Shown here: positions 47,215-58,859 of the stretch, in pieces | How positions within the stretch are numbered: the stretch's first letter is position 1 | How the letters are laid out: each line of letters opens with the position of its first letter | Assembly: GCA_944472135.2 (NCBI GenBank) | Contig: OX235270.1 | Location: 83,151,168-83,215,167 of the forward strand | Direction: 5' to 3' | Length of the DNA: 64,000 bases | DNA from: Trichobilharzia regenti | Lineage: Eukaryota; Platyhelminthes; Trematoda; Strigeidida; Schistosomatidae | Made by a program: the position numbers and the translations under genes | The notes under the pieces: generated by a model | What the model saw: only the letters and a program-made list of their open reading frames with translations | Told to the model about the DNA's origin: nothing | The model's database searches: none

Positions 47215-47600
47215 CCCTGGGACCCATTCAGCGGCCAGTTATGTCATGTCACTCACTATGTCTTCGTAGAGTATGGCCTATGCACCTCTGTTTCCTTCTT
47301 CATAATCATCGGGCAGTGAGTTCTTGGTTAGTTCATTGCCCACTAGAGTTCTTTTTCTCTGACTTATCCTTTCTGACTGGCTATCTCATTCTCACTATCA
47401 AGATAACAAAGGCAGGTATTGATGAAATTCTTCAGCAGGTGGCTGGAAATGCTTTTGACGATGATGCATGAAGCATGAATTCTTGGATTCATATAGAAGC
47501 ACTAACTTGGTATTAGTATTACACATCTGAATCTTTTTTCGTGTGCTTAGTACTGTAGGTTTTAGCGTAATGAATACCACTCTAGAAAGTCATTAGTGTC
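47215..47600 (-). mobile_element. RTE-type LINE, internal RT fragment
   Basis: Minus-strand LKPTVLSTRKKIQMCNTNTK and LLYESKN blocks; no 3' terminus. Confidence 0.6.
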
Positions 47601-48039
47601 GCTAAAACACTGGTCAGTCAACACATGCATAACACAAATTAATTAAGACGATTGTTAGGTGGAGTTGGATTAAATTAACTGAAACACAGAAAGAGTTATT
47701 AGAGAAAGACATAGAGGTTTGAAGCTAGTCTGGTGCTGTCCAGAAATTGAAATTATGTTAATAATAGTAATAATAATAATGGGAAAGATGAAGTGAAGCA
47801 GAGAAAAAGTTTACTAAAATAAATATTCTTAGCTCTAAGCTAAAGAAATGAGTTTTAGAAAACCCATTTATTAAAAAAAGGTTCACTTTTCTGCCAGTAT
47901 ATCGGTAGAATTTCAGTCGCACATTGTGATAAAATCATAATGAAGCCTTGTAGACAACTTTAAAAAATGAATCACTTGGAGGATTTTATCACCTAATATG
48001 AATATATGATTGTACACTGGGCAAGTGAAAGACATCTCT
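47601..48039. other. no gene seen
   Basis: AT-rich; AAT run near 47760-47780. Confidence 0.4.
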
Positions 48040-49080
48040 GTGTGAATCTTTTTAATTCATGGATAATTCCCATCCAGACATTAGTGAAAACAAAGCATCT
48101 AGTTCAGTAAAGTGGCTCTTTTGGGTAAATTCACTTTCGTTGGCTGCACGATCGCATTTATATACAATATCTGCATGAAAGAAAGTACTAACAAAGTTGT
48201 TCATATTAGTTAATGCATAAAACAAGTTGAATAAGTTTGTTGGAGGTACACAATTGGATGAATAATTCAGTGGATGAATTGTATTCAGGATGACCATAGA
48301 AACGAAGGAATCTATCGAATTATGTAAGCGTTTCAAGGAAATATGAGTGTTACAAGTAGTCAGAAGAACAAACAAACAAAATTCGGGTTAGTAGAAATCA
48401 ACAAGGTTGTTACCATGGTAACAACCAATAATTTTATTTTGTATGCATAACTCCGGTTTCTCTAAATGAATGTCTGTGCCTTCAGTAATGCTAAGGAGAC
48501 GTAAGCGTATTGCCGTTGACAGGTTATTCTTCACTTTGTAGACTACTTTGGAGGAGGAGTTTGCTGAGACAGAATGACCAGTGTTGACAATGTGTTCGAT
48601 TATCACATTCCGCATAGAGATAGTGTTGTTGAACACTTTTATATTGTAGGATAGGCGTTGAACGATCAACGTGCTACACACCACAACAAAAATTGAACTG
48701 ATATCTGCACACAGAAGTGGTCAGATGTGAGATCTTGTCCTTAGAGCTTCTTCAGATCAAAGGACGAGTGGAGAGCACTACTCTAAGTGTTGCTGTGAAA
48801 AATGTTCTTCTAAAATTGTGATGTAGTTCTTCTCTTAAGAATATCTCAGGTTAAGTCTGCCTTGAAATCCAAGTTCATGTAATGTTTCTTTTTGATTGAT
48901 TGATTGATTCTTCTGAACTTTTCACTGCATATTATTGTTAACGAATGTTAGTGGATATCCATTACAGATAAAGGTTTCTTTCCAAAGATCTAGTTCTGTT
49001 GCTAGGGCATCAGGAATACAGAAGCGTCAGATCCGAGTGGTTAGGGATTTAATTAAGTTTCGTTTTCATTCAGCAGGCAT
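48040..49080 (-). mobile_element. Penelope-like element relic (RT C-terminus and GIY-YIG tail)
   Basis: From high to low coordinates the minus strand shows LWKETFICNGYPLTFVNN near 48990-48940, KETLHELGFQG near 48890, NVIIEHIVNTGHSVSANSS near 48610-48555, and LLSITEGTDIHLEKPELCIQ near 48500-48440. These match PLE landmarks at 14.2-14.85 kb. Frame breaks throughout. Confidence 0.7.
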
Positions 49081-49560
49081 TCAAATGTAGAAACTCGTTA
49101 GCTGACTGTTCCAGGTGGGTTTCCTACGGATTGGGTCGGGTCTTTTCGTTGGCTGTACATCAAAAGAAGGGAATTTCGTATTCTTTTTCCATTTCAAGAG
49201 TTGTTAAATACTTATAGCAATTGACAAATCTTTGTCTTTCTATTTCAATTTTCGTCAATGATGGAGTCTTCTCATTAAAGTCCTTTTTCTAAACGGTTTA
49301 TTATTACGATTATAATTTTATGAACTTCAGCAAAGGAACACTGATATCTTACATTACGCATAGTTTTATTATTATTATTATCATTGCTGCTAAATATAAT
49401 TTATTCACTCTATGTTCATGTCTTAAATTCGAATTCTGAATTTGAACTTACAAACTTCATTGATGAATTATTTATTCTTTTATTTGATAAGTTACATTAA
49501 TTGACATGATATGCTGACAAAAATATGCTGAAATGAAACTTTATTTGTGTGTATGTGTGC
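49081..49560. other. no gene seen
   Basis: Unassigned AT-rich DNA. Confidence 0.35.
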
Positions 49561-49568
49561 ATGTCTGC

Positions 49569-49591
49569 GTGTGTGTGTGTGTGTGTGTGTG
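49569..49591. repeat. (GT)n microsatellite
   Basis: GT run of about 23 bases. Confidence 0.9.
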
Positions 49592-49714
49592 CGGAACTGG
49601 GGTAACATAAAATCTAATGTCATACGATTAATTCCAATGACATAAATTTTTGTGAAGCAAGATGAAAAAATATCATAGAATGAATCTGATATACCTTATT
49701 TCATATGCTCCGAA

Positions 49715-49716
<2 letters not shown>

Positions 49717-49792
<76 letters not shown>
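49717..49792. repeat. (AT)n microsatellite
   Basis: Pure AT run of about 75 bases, the longest in the window. Confidence 0.95.
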
Positions 49793-49795
<3 letters not shown>

Positions 49796-50171
49796 GATAG
49801 AGGTTTCTATATATACAGCTTACACATATGACTCATCATCAGAATCAAGCATTAAAAACAATTAACTTCACCTCAGTGTCAGTGATGTGCTAACAATCAT
49901 AATGACAGGTTTTACTCTCACAGTTACACCATTTAATATGTTTATGGGAATAATTTAAGTATTAATATTATTATTATTCAACTCATAACCTACTTATCAA
50001 ACAGAAAAAGTAACACGTATTATTGCTGTTATTATTATTACTTTTACTGTTTGAATGCTAACAAATCTCAAAATAATTCATCAATAGTCAGAAATGAAAT
50101 AATCTTTTGTGGTAGTACTGAGAAAGTGAATCATAGGTGTTAAACTAGAGAGAAAGGTAGAATAAGAATGT

Positions 50172-50202
<31 letters not shown>

Positions 50203-50264
50203 AGAAAGAGAGTAATGATCAAATAGGGTACAGAATTATGCGAAGTATTTTTAATATATTCATG
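49793..50264. other. no gene seen; (GA)n at 50176-50202
   Basis: AT-rich sequence with one GA microsatellite; nothing else recognised. Confidence 0.4.
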
Positions 50265-50480
50265 CGTTGAAGTTTCTGTAGCGATTTTGGTAAAGTTTTG
50301 GGGGTGGAGTTGCTAGCACCACGCCCCAACCCTCCCTCCTCGTGTCAAGAGGAGTTGAAACAGTATGGACTAACATGAATGCAGATGAAAAGTACAGCAG
50401 AAGACAGAAGCAAGTGGAGACGTTCAGTTGAAGCCCTATGTTCCACTAGGAACCCAAGGGAACAATAATAATAATATAAT
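50265..50480 (+). mobile_element. short RTE copy: inverted 5' leader joined to 3' end
   Basis: 50265-50342 is the RTE leader on the minus strand (complement of GCTAGCAACTCC-type and CTACAGAAACTTCAAC). 50345-50480 is the plus-strand 3' end with CCCTATGTTCCACTAGGAAC and an AATAATAATAATAT tail. This is the order expected for 5' inversion during insertion. Confidence 0.7.
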
Positions 50481-50549
50481 AATTATGCGAAGTAATAATA
50501 GAAGCCTGAAACAAAACAAAGTAGGCTAGGAAACCGAGTTGTTAAGCTG

Positions 50550-51883
50550 GTGTTCTGTGTGATCTAGTTGATTCAGTTATCAAGCTTAGATTACCCTGCT
50601 AAACAACATCTCCAGTCTGGAGTTCAGTATAAACTGAATTTGTTTGAATACTCCGTGAATGGTGTTATGATTGTCACCATTGGTTGTTAATTTACTTCTT
50701 CATTCATCATTTTAATTCACCTGGAATTTGAACTTCCTTGCCATGTGATTCATATCTATCTTATTGGTCAGTAGTTATGTGTCTGTTATTCCCTGATTAT
50801 TCCTCTGAGCACCAGGTCTCCTAGTGATATGGTTAAAACTTGGCCTAACAAAAACTTCCATCTCTCTATTGCACATATTTTCTGTCAATCGGTTTGTTTT
50901 AATTGATTAAGATATGACGCCTAGTGGTATTATCTACCCTTGTGTGTAGTTAAAATGCTTACAAGCTTCTGATTCGTAAGTTCTTAATAAACTTGAGGAA
51001 TGGCCCGATTGAGGGTTGCAGAGTGTTCCAATACATGAGATAACTGTTCTACAGTTATATCCTTGGGTCTTAAAATATATCGTGGATTTTTTTGGAGGAA
51101 ACAAAGCAGATATATCATTATGGAATGGTTTGTGCTTCAGCTTAGAGAGCATTGTGTCACAAGAAGGATATACTTTCAATTAAGATTTCACTTGAAGATA
51201 CTGGACGAAGGGGAAATATCATGCAATAAACTCCTCTGAAAACTCCGTACATTTTATAAATACTGTCTAGAATAAAGATGTTATTATTATCATCATTAAA
51301 TTCCCTGGCAGTATTTTTAGTGTTTGTTGTGTTGAAGATCTCTACACTCTCACAACCATAAAATTGGTCCCCGTAACTGTCTACATGCATCTATAGGAAA
51401 AAAATACATATCGTGTCTTTTCACAGCTGATTTCTGTTCTTGAATTCTAAGTCGACAAATGCAGTGTTTATCTCAGTGTATGCAGTATGTATATATTTTG
51501 TGAATAATATTGATCTCATATTCCTTCTTTGGCTATCGGATCTTCTGGTCAGCATAATATTGAATGAAGCGGTTGTATTGGCTTATGTGCTATGTCTATT
51601 AGAAATGGTCTCAATATTATAGTCATTATTCCAGATGGAATGAATTTCCCTGTGGTGTTTGATGATGGTTTCTTGTTGTCGTTCCCATTTGAGTTTAGAC
51701 ACTTTTTGATGCAATAGTGTAGGTATTCATTTTTCTTGAAGACAGTTAGTAGGCACTTTGTCACTGTTATATTCATCACTGGAGTGTTAGGTACAGTTTG
51801 TGTGAGCACTTTTAAACAATGTTTGCACTAAGTTTCTTTTGTGAGATACAAGTATTTTCAGCATTCATGGAGAATCCAAACAA
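50550..51883 (-). mobile_element. Penelope-like element relic, interrupted by RTE copy A
   Basis: Terminal region near 50590-50700 (TACCCTGCTAAACAACATC resembles the PLE arm at 37.8 kb). On the minus strand FKKNEYLHYCIKKCLNSNGN and GIMTIILRPFLIDIAHKPIQ near 51750-51575 match the PLE RT C-terminus. Confidence 0.6.
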
Positions 51884-54154
51884 TAGTTATTATTATTTCC
51901 TTTAATTCCTAGAGGAACATAGGGTTTCATTGCGTTCGGTTCTCTGCCAACGTTTTCACCTGGCTCCAAGTCTGCCCACATGCTTTCATCTCCTTTTCAC
52001 ATAACCTCCTCCAAGTCACCCCACCCTCACACTGACGACAAACTCGCCGCTTCCCTCTCGGATTCCACTCGAGCGATGGCTTGTCTAGTAATGTCACTTG
52101 ATGGTTTGTTTTCTCAGAGTATGGCCAATCCATCTCCATTTCTTCCTGCCTATTTGCTGCACAATCGGTTCCTGGTTGGTTTGCTCCCAGAGATGCTTGT
52201 TGCTGATCTCCTCTGACCGGCCATCTGATCTTGATTAGTATTGAGCGAAGACAGCTGTTAATGAAGGTCTGTAGTTTGTTTGAGATGCTCTTTATGAAGC
52301 GCTGGCCAAGTCTCTGATCCATCCGTATAGTAGCACTGACTGACTTCTCATTGGAGTTGAAAATCCGGATGTTATTTTTGATTCTGAGTGCTGTTGTCCT
52401 CTACACAGACTTGAGAGTAATGAAAGCTTGTCTTGCTTTTCCGATTCTAGCTTTGATATCCTCGTCAGTTCCGTTCGCGTGTAGTTGAAACGATGCTTCC
52501 CGGGTGGGTAGGTAGGTAAAGGAGGTTATTTCTTTCAGGTTCCTCCCATTTATGCTGGCTGACTGTTGTCTGTTATTGTTGCTGTTGGTGTTGGCCAGGA
52601 ATCTTCATCAACTCTATTTTCTCTACGTTCACTTGAAGTCCTTCCTATCTTCTCTGGTCGCTTCTTCCTCCAACTTGTTGCTTTTCACTCGCATATCTTC
52701 TAGTCTGTGGGAAATCAGACATATATCATCGGCAAAGTCAATATATTTCAAGTTTTTTGTGTGGGTACATTTTATGCCGATTTCCTCGTTGCCCGATGTC
52801 TGTCGTATTATGCAGTCTACTGCAATCAGGAAAATCACTGCAGATAGTAATCAGCTAGCCAGACTTGTCTTACTTCCGTCTTCACTTCGAAGGATTCCGT
52901 GAGTTTCCCGTCGTGGGTTACTTGGCATGCAGCATTATCCTACATGACTGTTGGATGAGATGTATAATTGTCGATGGGACCCCGTAGTCGCGACGTAGTT
53001 TCCAAATCACCCTTCGATCAATGCTGTCGAAGACATATTCAAAGTGGATGAGGTTGAGAGTGAGAGCTGACTGCAATTCCAACCTCTGTTTAGTGACGTT
53101 CAGTTGTGTTTCGATTTGATCGATGCATGACTTGTTTCTCCTGAATTCAGCCTGCTCCGGTCGAAGTTTTTCATCCAGGGTGGTGTGTTTGATTCTCTTC
53201 AGGATGATGCGGCTTAGTATTTTGGTTGAGATGGATAGGAGGATAACTCCGCGCCAGTTCTTGCATTGACTTAAGTCTCCTTTCTTTGGCAGTTTGAGTA
53301 AGTAGCCTTTCTTTCAATCCGCAAGTACCTTGCTGTCTTTCCGCACCCTCTCCAGTAGTGGTTTCATCAAGTTCGCTGATGTCTCTGGGGCCATTTTCAA
53401 TGCTTCTGCTGAGATTCCGTCTGGTCCTGCTCCTTTTCCAATTTTTAGCATCTTTATGGCCTTTAGGATTTCTGTTTTCGTCGGAGGGTTTATGTCCACT
53501 GATAGTTCTACCTGAGTTGTTGGTATTATTGGGCGCGTTGTAGATGGCGGTCGATTTAGAAGTCTTTTGAAGTGTTCAGCCCAGTGTTTCCTTTACTCCA
53601 CCTCTTTGGTGATTGACTTCTTATAGTCATCCTTCACTGGCTTAATTTCTGTTGAACTTTTCCCCTATAGGAACCTAGCTGTTCAGTAGAGTGTTTCGAG
53701 GTCTCCTTTGTCTGCAGCTTGTTCTGCTTCACTTGCCATAGCTTCATAATATTGCCTTTTGTTTTCCCTGGCACTTTTCTGCAGTGTATTGCAGCTTGCG
53801 TTCAGCTCCTGTTTTTGTTGCTCGTCAATGCATCGGATAATCTTTTGTTTCACCACCTTTCTCTCTTCTTTTAGTCGCCAAGTGTCCTCAGTGAGCCACT
53901 GTTTGTCCTGTCTCTTCCTTCTGCCTAGAACTTCCATGCAGGTTCGACTCCACACCGTTTTCAGGTTGTTCCAGTGCTTCTCAACGTTGACCTCTACCCT
54001 AGTGTTGATTTGTACCTCGCTTTTTCCCCTTATGCTTGCAGTAAAGATGTCGTTTGTATCCTGGTCCTTCACTTTTTGAGTACTGAATTCGGGTTGTGGT
54101 CTATCTGCAGCTTCTGTTTCTCTGAAAGCTTTTAATTCGATTCGGATTCTCCAA
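51884..54154 (-). mobile_element. RTE-type LINE copy A (linker, RT, 3' end), with target-site duplication
   Basis: 2.27 kb, 5' truncated, tail TTATTATTATTTCC at left. From 5' to 3': linker (WSRTCMEVLGRRKRQDKQWL near 53945; KMLKIGKGAGPDGISAEAL near 53450), RT (KNWRGVILLSISTKILSRII near 53250; FADDICLISHRLEDM near 52720), and C-terminus (QCEGGVTWR near 52020). Flanks AGAATCCAAACAA (51871-51883) and AGAACCCAAACAA (54155-54167) look like a 13-bp target duplication with one change. Several frameshifts and stops. Confidence 0.88.
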
Positions 54155-54167
54155 AGAACCCAAACAA

Positions 54168-54280
54168 GTTTACTGTATATTAAAGCCTGCACTGAAGATG
54201 CTGTCTAGAAGAACAATGAAAGCTCAGCAGTTAAATCAACCAGCTCAGACACCGCAAGCACAAATCAAAAAGAATGCAGC
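54168..54280 (+). mobile_element. Penelope-like terminal arm, inverted relative to the PLE at 50.5-51.9 kb
   Basis: GAAGATGCTGTCTAGAAG, ACAATGAAAGCTCAGCAG and CAACCAGCTCAGACACC parallel the plus-strand arm at 39358-39425. Confidence 0.5.
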
Positions 54281-55004
54281 TAGCTGATGATGGATATCAA
54301 CATGTTCAAGCATTTAAGTATGCAACTTACCTCTTTATGGATATTAGCACTGAACATTTCACAATGATAGTTGTATTGAAAAGAGTAGAATGTTTTCCTC
54401 GCTGTCTTACAGATCAATTAATCAATTAATCTGTAATACAGTTACGCATACTGTTGAAGGGTATTAAGATTGAAAGGAGTCTTGGATCATTTCTCTATAG
54501 TATTAATAGTCCGTATTTATACTGTATATATTTTCAAGATTAGAAGTTATCCAACAGAGCATGAAAATCTCATTACTCTATATATTTAATAATTTATTAA
54601 CTGTTTTAAAATATGCACAGTTTTTGTTTTCACTTTTGTCTGTTGTTTAATATATATTTGCATATTTGTATGGATTGAATTGATCGGTCTCATACCTAAG
54701 AAAATGACAGTTGAAGAGTTTCAGATAGGACGAAATATTCAATTTTGGATTACATTGCTAACAGCTAACAATAAGAGTAACTTTATGCATGCATATTTGA
54801 TTTGTTGTTTTCGCTGACGTTCACATGTTCATTCACAATTTACATATCTCAGGTTTTCTTAGCATAAATTGTAATTTATTCTGAATTACTATTGATAATA
54901 TATTCAAACAAATGCTGTGTTCTTTATACAGTTATTTATTTTTATTTTTATATTTTTCACTTGAAACGCTAAATAAATACACTGTAATGAAACAGTATTA
55001 TTTA
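54281..55004. other. no gene seen
   Basis: AT-rich; nothing recognised. Confidence 0.4.
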
Positions 55005-55170
55005 ACGTCAGGTGGTTCGAAACAATTGCTAGGATGCCTTGCAGCTAAGTTTTAATGCTAACTGCCAGTTGTCAGTTAGGCTTATTTCCAGTCTCTGAGG
55101 AACTAACACCCTTCTAAGGTATACGATTAATTGTCAGTCAGTAGTGCAGTGAGAGACATGCTGGAAGAGA
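55005..55170 (-). mobile_element. family-2 tRNA-like SINE, strongly decayed
   Basis: Follows the order of family-2 copies (GCAATTGTTTCG; AACTTAGCTGCAAGGC; CTGACAACTGGCAG), but the promoter boxes are mutated. Confidence 0.4.
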
Positions 55171-55199
55171 AGACTATGTAATCCAAAGATCAAAATACT

Positions 55200-55930
55200 G
55201 CAAACCAACATGAACTGGATGATTTATTAACTATGGGAGCTTCACCCCACTGATCCGAAAGCAAAACTTAGCACATAGCCTATGCTCATGGATACGAAAA
55301 ATCTGCCCAGAAGATACAATAGAGACTGAATTCAAATCACTATGCGAAACCCTACTGGAGAACGGGCATCCTCTAAGATTTATCGGCAAAAAGATGAAGG
55401 AAAGGTCTCCATTGTTGGAAATAGTAACTGTTTCCAAGAAAACTCTCTTAATGAACCTGGAATTCAAAGGTGAAATCCTTAGAAACTGCCTTTCTAAATG
55501 TCTGAATAAGATACCTTAAGCAGCCACTTTACGTATCATATTCCCCGGAAGACAGCTAATTCAGTCAAACGTTGAGAATAAGATACCACCTTTGACCACC
55601 TCACTATTTACCTGTTCGTGTGGAGCAAAGTTTAACGTCTGTACACAACATCAAGCCATCAAAGGTATTCGTGAACACGGTCTAGCCTAGATAATTAGAG
55701 GAGAAAAGAAGTATATCAGTAGTTCTACCCTCGAAAACCTTATCGACTCTGGATATCGGATAGTCATGGATGACTGTTTCACAGTGCTATACAGAGTTCT
55801 TCAACATTTCACGAGGAGACTTCAAATAAGCCATCTATACATAGCCGAAACATCGGCACCTCTGTCTTCAAAAGCACTACTTACATTAACTCACCTAGCC
55901 GTTCCCAGAGTAACGTTCTTACTATAATTT
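55200..55930 (+). mobile_element. Penelope-like element relic
   Basis: The plus-strand reading shifts frame but keeps LIGNGHP-, LNLEFKGEIL- and CSCGAKFN-like segments (near 55350, 55455, 55615), a HGLA- and SGYR-type tail, and AETSAPLSSK near 55845, consistent with a PLE RT/GIY-YIG junction. Confidence 0.6.
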
Positions 55931-55974
55931 CGCTTCATTTTATCGTTTATTATTAGTTTCTCTATATTGAATTG

Positions 55975-57225
55975 ATCAAATCGCCACACTAAGGATCAAC
56001 ATTGAACAAACCTTGGCATGGCAGTCGCCTCTCTATCTCAACTTCATCCACTTTGAATATGTCTTCGACAGCATTGATCGAAGGGTGATTTGGAAACTAC
56101 GTCGCGACTACGGGGTCCCATCGACAATTATACATCTCATCCAACAGTCATGTAGGATAATGCTGCATGCCAAGTAACCCACGACGGGAAACTCACGGAA
56201 TCCTTCGAAGTGAAGACGGAAGTAAGACAAGTCTGGCTAGCTGATTACTATCTGCAGTGATTTTCCTGATTGCAGTAGACTGCATAATACGACAGACATC
56301 GGGCAACGAGGAAATCGGCATAAAATGTACCCACACAAAAAACTTGAAATATATTGACTTTGCCGATGATATATGTCTGATTTCCCACAGACTAGAAGAT
56401 ATGCGAGTGAAAAGCAACAAGTTGGAGGAAGAAGCGACCAGAGAAGATAGGAAGGACTTCAAGTGAACGTAGAGAAAATAGAGTTGATGAAGATTCCTGG
56501 CCAACACCAACAGCAACAATAACAGACAACAGTCAGCCAGCATAAATGGGAGGAACCTGAAAGAAATAACCTCCTTTACCTACCTACCCACCCGGGAAGC
56601 ATCGTTTCAACTACACGCGAACGGAACTGACGAGGATATCAAAGCTAGAATCGGAAAAGCAAGACAAGCTTTCATTACTCTCAAGTCTGTGTAGAGGACA
56701 ACAGCACTCAGAATCAAAAATAACATCCGGATTTTCAACTCCAATGAGAAGTCAGTCAGTGCTACTATACGGATGGATCAGAGACTTGGCCAGCGCTTCA
56801 TAAAGAGCATCTCAAACAAACTACAGACCTTCATTAACAGCTGTCTTCGCTCAATACTAATCAAGATCAGATGGCCGGTCAGAGGAGATCAGCAACAAGC
56901 ATCTCTGGGAGCAAACCAACCAGGAACCGATTGTGCAGCAAATAGGCAGGAAGAAATGGAGATGGATTGGCCATACTCTGAGAAAACAAACCATCAAGTG
57001 ACATTACTAGACAAGCCATCGCTCGAGTGGAATCCGAGAGGGAAGCGGCGAGTTTGTCGTCAGTGTGAGGGTGGGGTGACTTGGAGGAGTTCATGTGAAG
57101 AGGAGATGAAAACAGTGGGCAGATGTGGAGCCAGGTGAAAACGTTGGCAGAGAACCGAACGCAATGGCGACGTGCAGCTGAAGCCCTATGTTCCTCTAGG
57201 AATTAAAGGATATAATAATAATTAC
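55975..57225 (+). mobile_element. RTE-type LINE copy B (core near-identical to copies A and C)
   Basis: The plus strand starts at DQIATLRINIEQTLAWQSPL and continues with FEYVFDSIDRR, GVP, then FADDICLISHRLEDM at about 56360-56405, and the C-terminal region through QCEGGVTWR to a GGATATAATAATAATT tail. It shares frameshifts and stops with A and C, so it is a copy of a defective sequence. Confidence 0.85.
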
Positions 57226-57579
57226 TGTTATTGTTTATTTATAACATTTCATTCTCATACAAATTTTATATAAACACTTTACGGTCTTTTCACTAGTTTC
57301 TGTCCACTTCATACAATTTTATAGATTAGTCATCTTTCACACTTATTATGTCATCTCAACTTCTGTCCCCCTTTTTTTCTAATCTACAATTAGGCATTCC
57401 CTTCCGGATTACACTTTACATTAGGTAACCCGTTTTCTTAATTAAATTTACTAGTATCTGATCGGTCTTATGAATTCTTTCTTAAATATCAACACGACTG
57501 TGCATATTTTCAAAATGAATCGTCTTTTCCGTGTACGTCTTTTCGTTTATGATTTCTAACAGTCATGTTTGCATTGTGG
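57226..57579. other. no gene seen
   Basis: AT-rich, unassigned. Confidence 0.35.
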
Positions 57580-57800
57580 TCATCAGGCTAAATGACTTCC
57601 CGTTGTGGTGCACTATGAAGTCCTGTCAGGGTGTTGGAGACAGTTGGACGGGGTAGAGGTGGGGTGCTTATTGATACTCGTGAAAAAGACGTATCTGCAA
57701 CCTCGAAGAAACACTGATGTCCCTCTCGGAGATTCTAAACTGTGCTACTCAGAGGTACTACGTCTGAGTTTTTCGGGTCCAGGACATCCTACCCACTGCC
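57580..57800 (-). mobile_element. family-2 tRNA-like SINE
   Basis: The minus strand has ACTCAGACGTAGTACCTC-like head remnants, GGGACATCAGTGTTTCTTCG and a distal CACCACAACGGGAAGTC. Confidence 0.5.
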
Positions 57801-58859
57801 TCCAACCACCCAAAATGTATATTTATATATTATTCCACATTTAAATAAAAGGTTATAGTATTTTGATCAGACACTCTTATTGCTTTTAGTTAACACTGGC
57901 ATTTAATATATTGTAATTTAAAGTTAGGAGAGTCTAAAGTGAAAAGAAGTTAGATAGCGCAAGTTTAAATAAAAAGCAAACGGACTGTATCGATTTTTCA
58001 CTTATTTAAATTACCCTATCGAAACAGATGGCCTATACAGAAAGTTATATTCAATGCATATATATACACGCATGCGCACACTCACACATACGTCGTGTAA
58101 TTATAGCACCATGATTGTTAATACAAATAAATGTTGTACATATATAGAGAAGTGAATAGTACCGTCATACAAACTTTTTGGTCTATGATAACTCATCATA
58201 CGTGATGATGCTCACACACACACAAACACAGTTATAAACAAACACACAAACACACAGATATACTGCCACCAGAATCCGACTTAACCTCTTTAGACTGAAC
58301 GACTTAAAATGTTTTTTAATGACCTATAAAATAACACGACACTAACAACCATGATTATAAATTGACATTATAGTGTCATGTCTGTGTTGCTAGAACTACT
58401 ACTACCACTACTACACAGCTAAGAAATAAAATACAATATTAGCAATATTAATGGCAGTAGTAATACTAGCAATACAATAAGCAGACATGACCAAAAAAAT
58501 AAAAATAAACCATTTTTTGAAGTGAAAATTAGAGAAATCGTCTAGTTTTCTAATCTTTTTTGACAGATTGTTAACTAAAAAGTCACAAACACACTTTAAA
58601 ATATACACACATATATACAACATATTCGATGATGACTCATAAATGAAACATGTACAGAAACATTTTATGGTTTTAAAACGGATGTATTTTAAGCGATAAT
58701 GCAGAACGAAAAGATAATTTACAGAAAATCATTATCATAATAGTAGGAATAAAAAGGATGTTATTTTCTTCCTTAGGATGAAACAGTAACAACTAACTGA
58801 TAATTGAACAACTAACTGTATCGTCTTACTTCGAGATTTGTTATAAAGTTACATTTCAT
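57801..58859. other. no gene seen
   Basis: 1 kb of AT-rich DNA with imperfect CA words (58069-58100, 58212-58260); no gene or repeat family recognised. Confidence 0.4.

Noticed and set aside
52552..52902. 116-residue open frame repeated three times (also 56193-56543 and 59626-59976)
   Set aside because: Antisense shadow of the RTE reverse transcriptase; identity reflects the shared RTE core.
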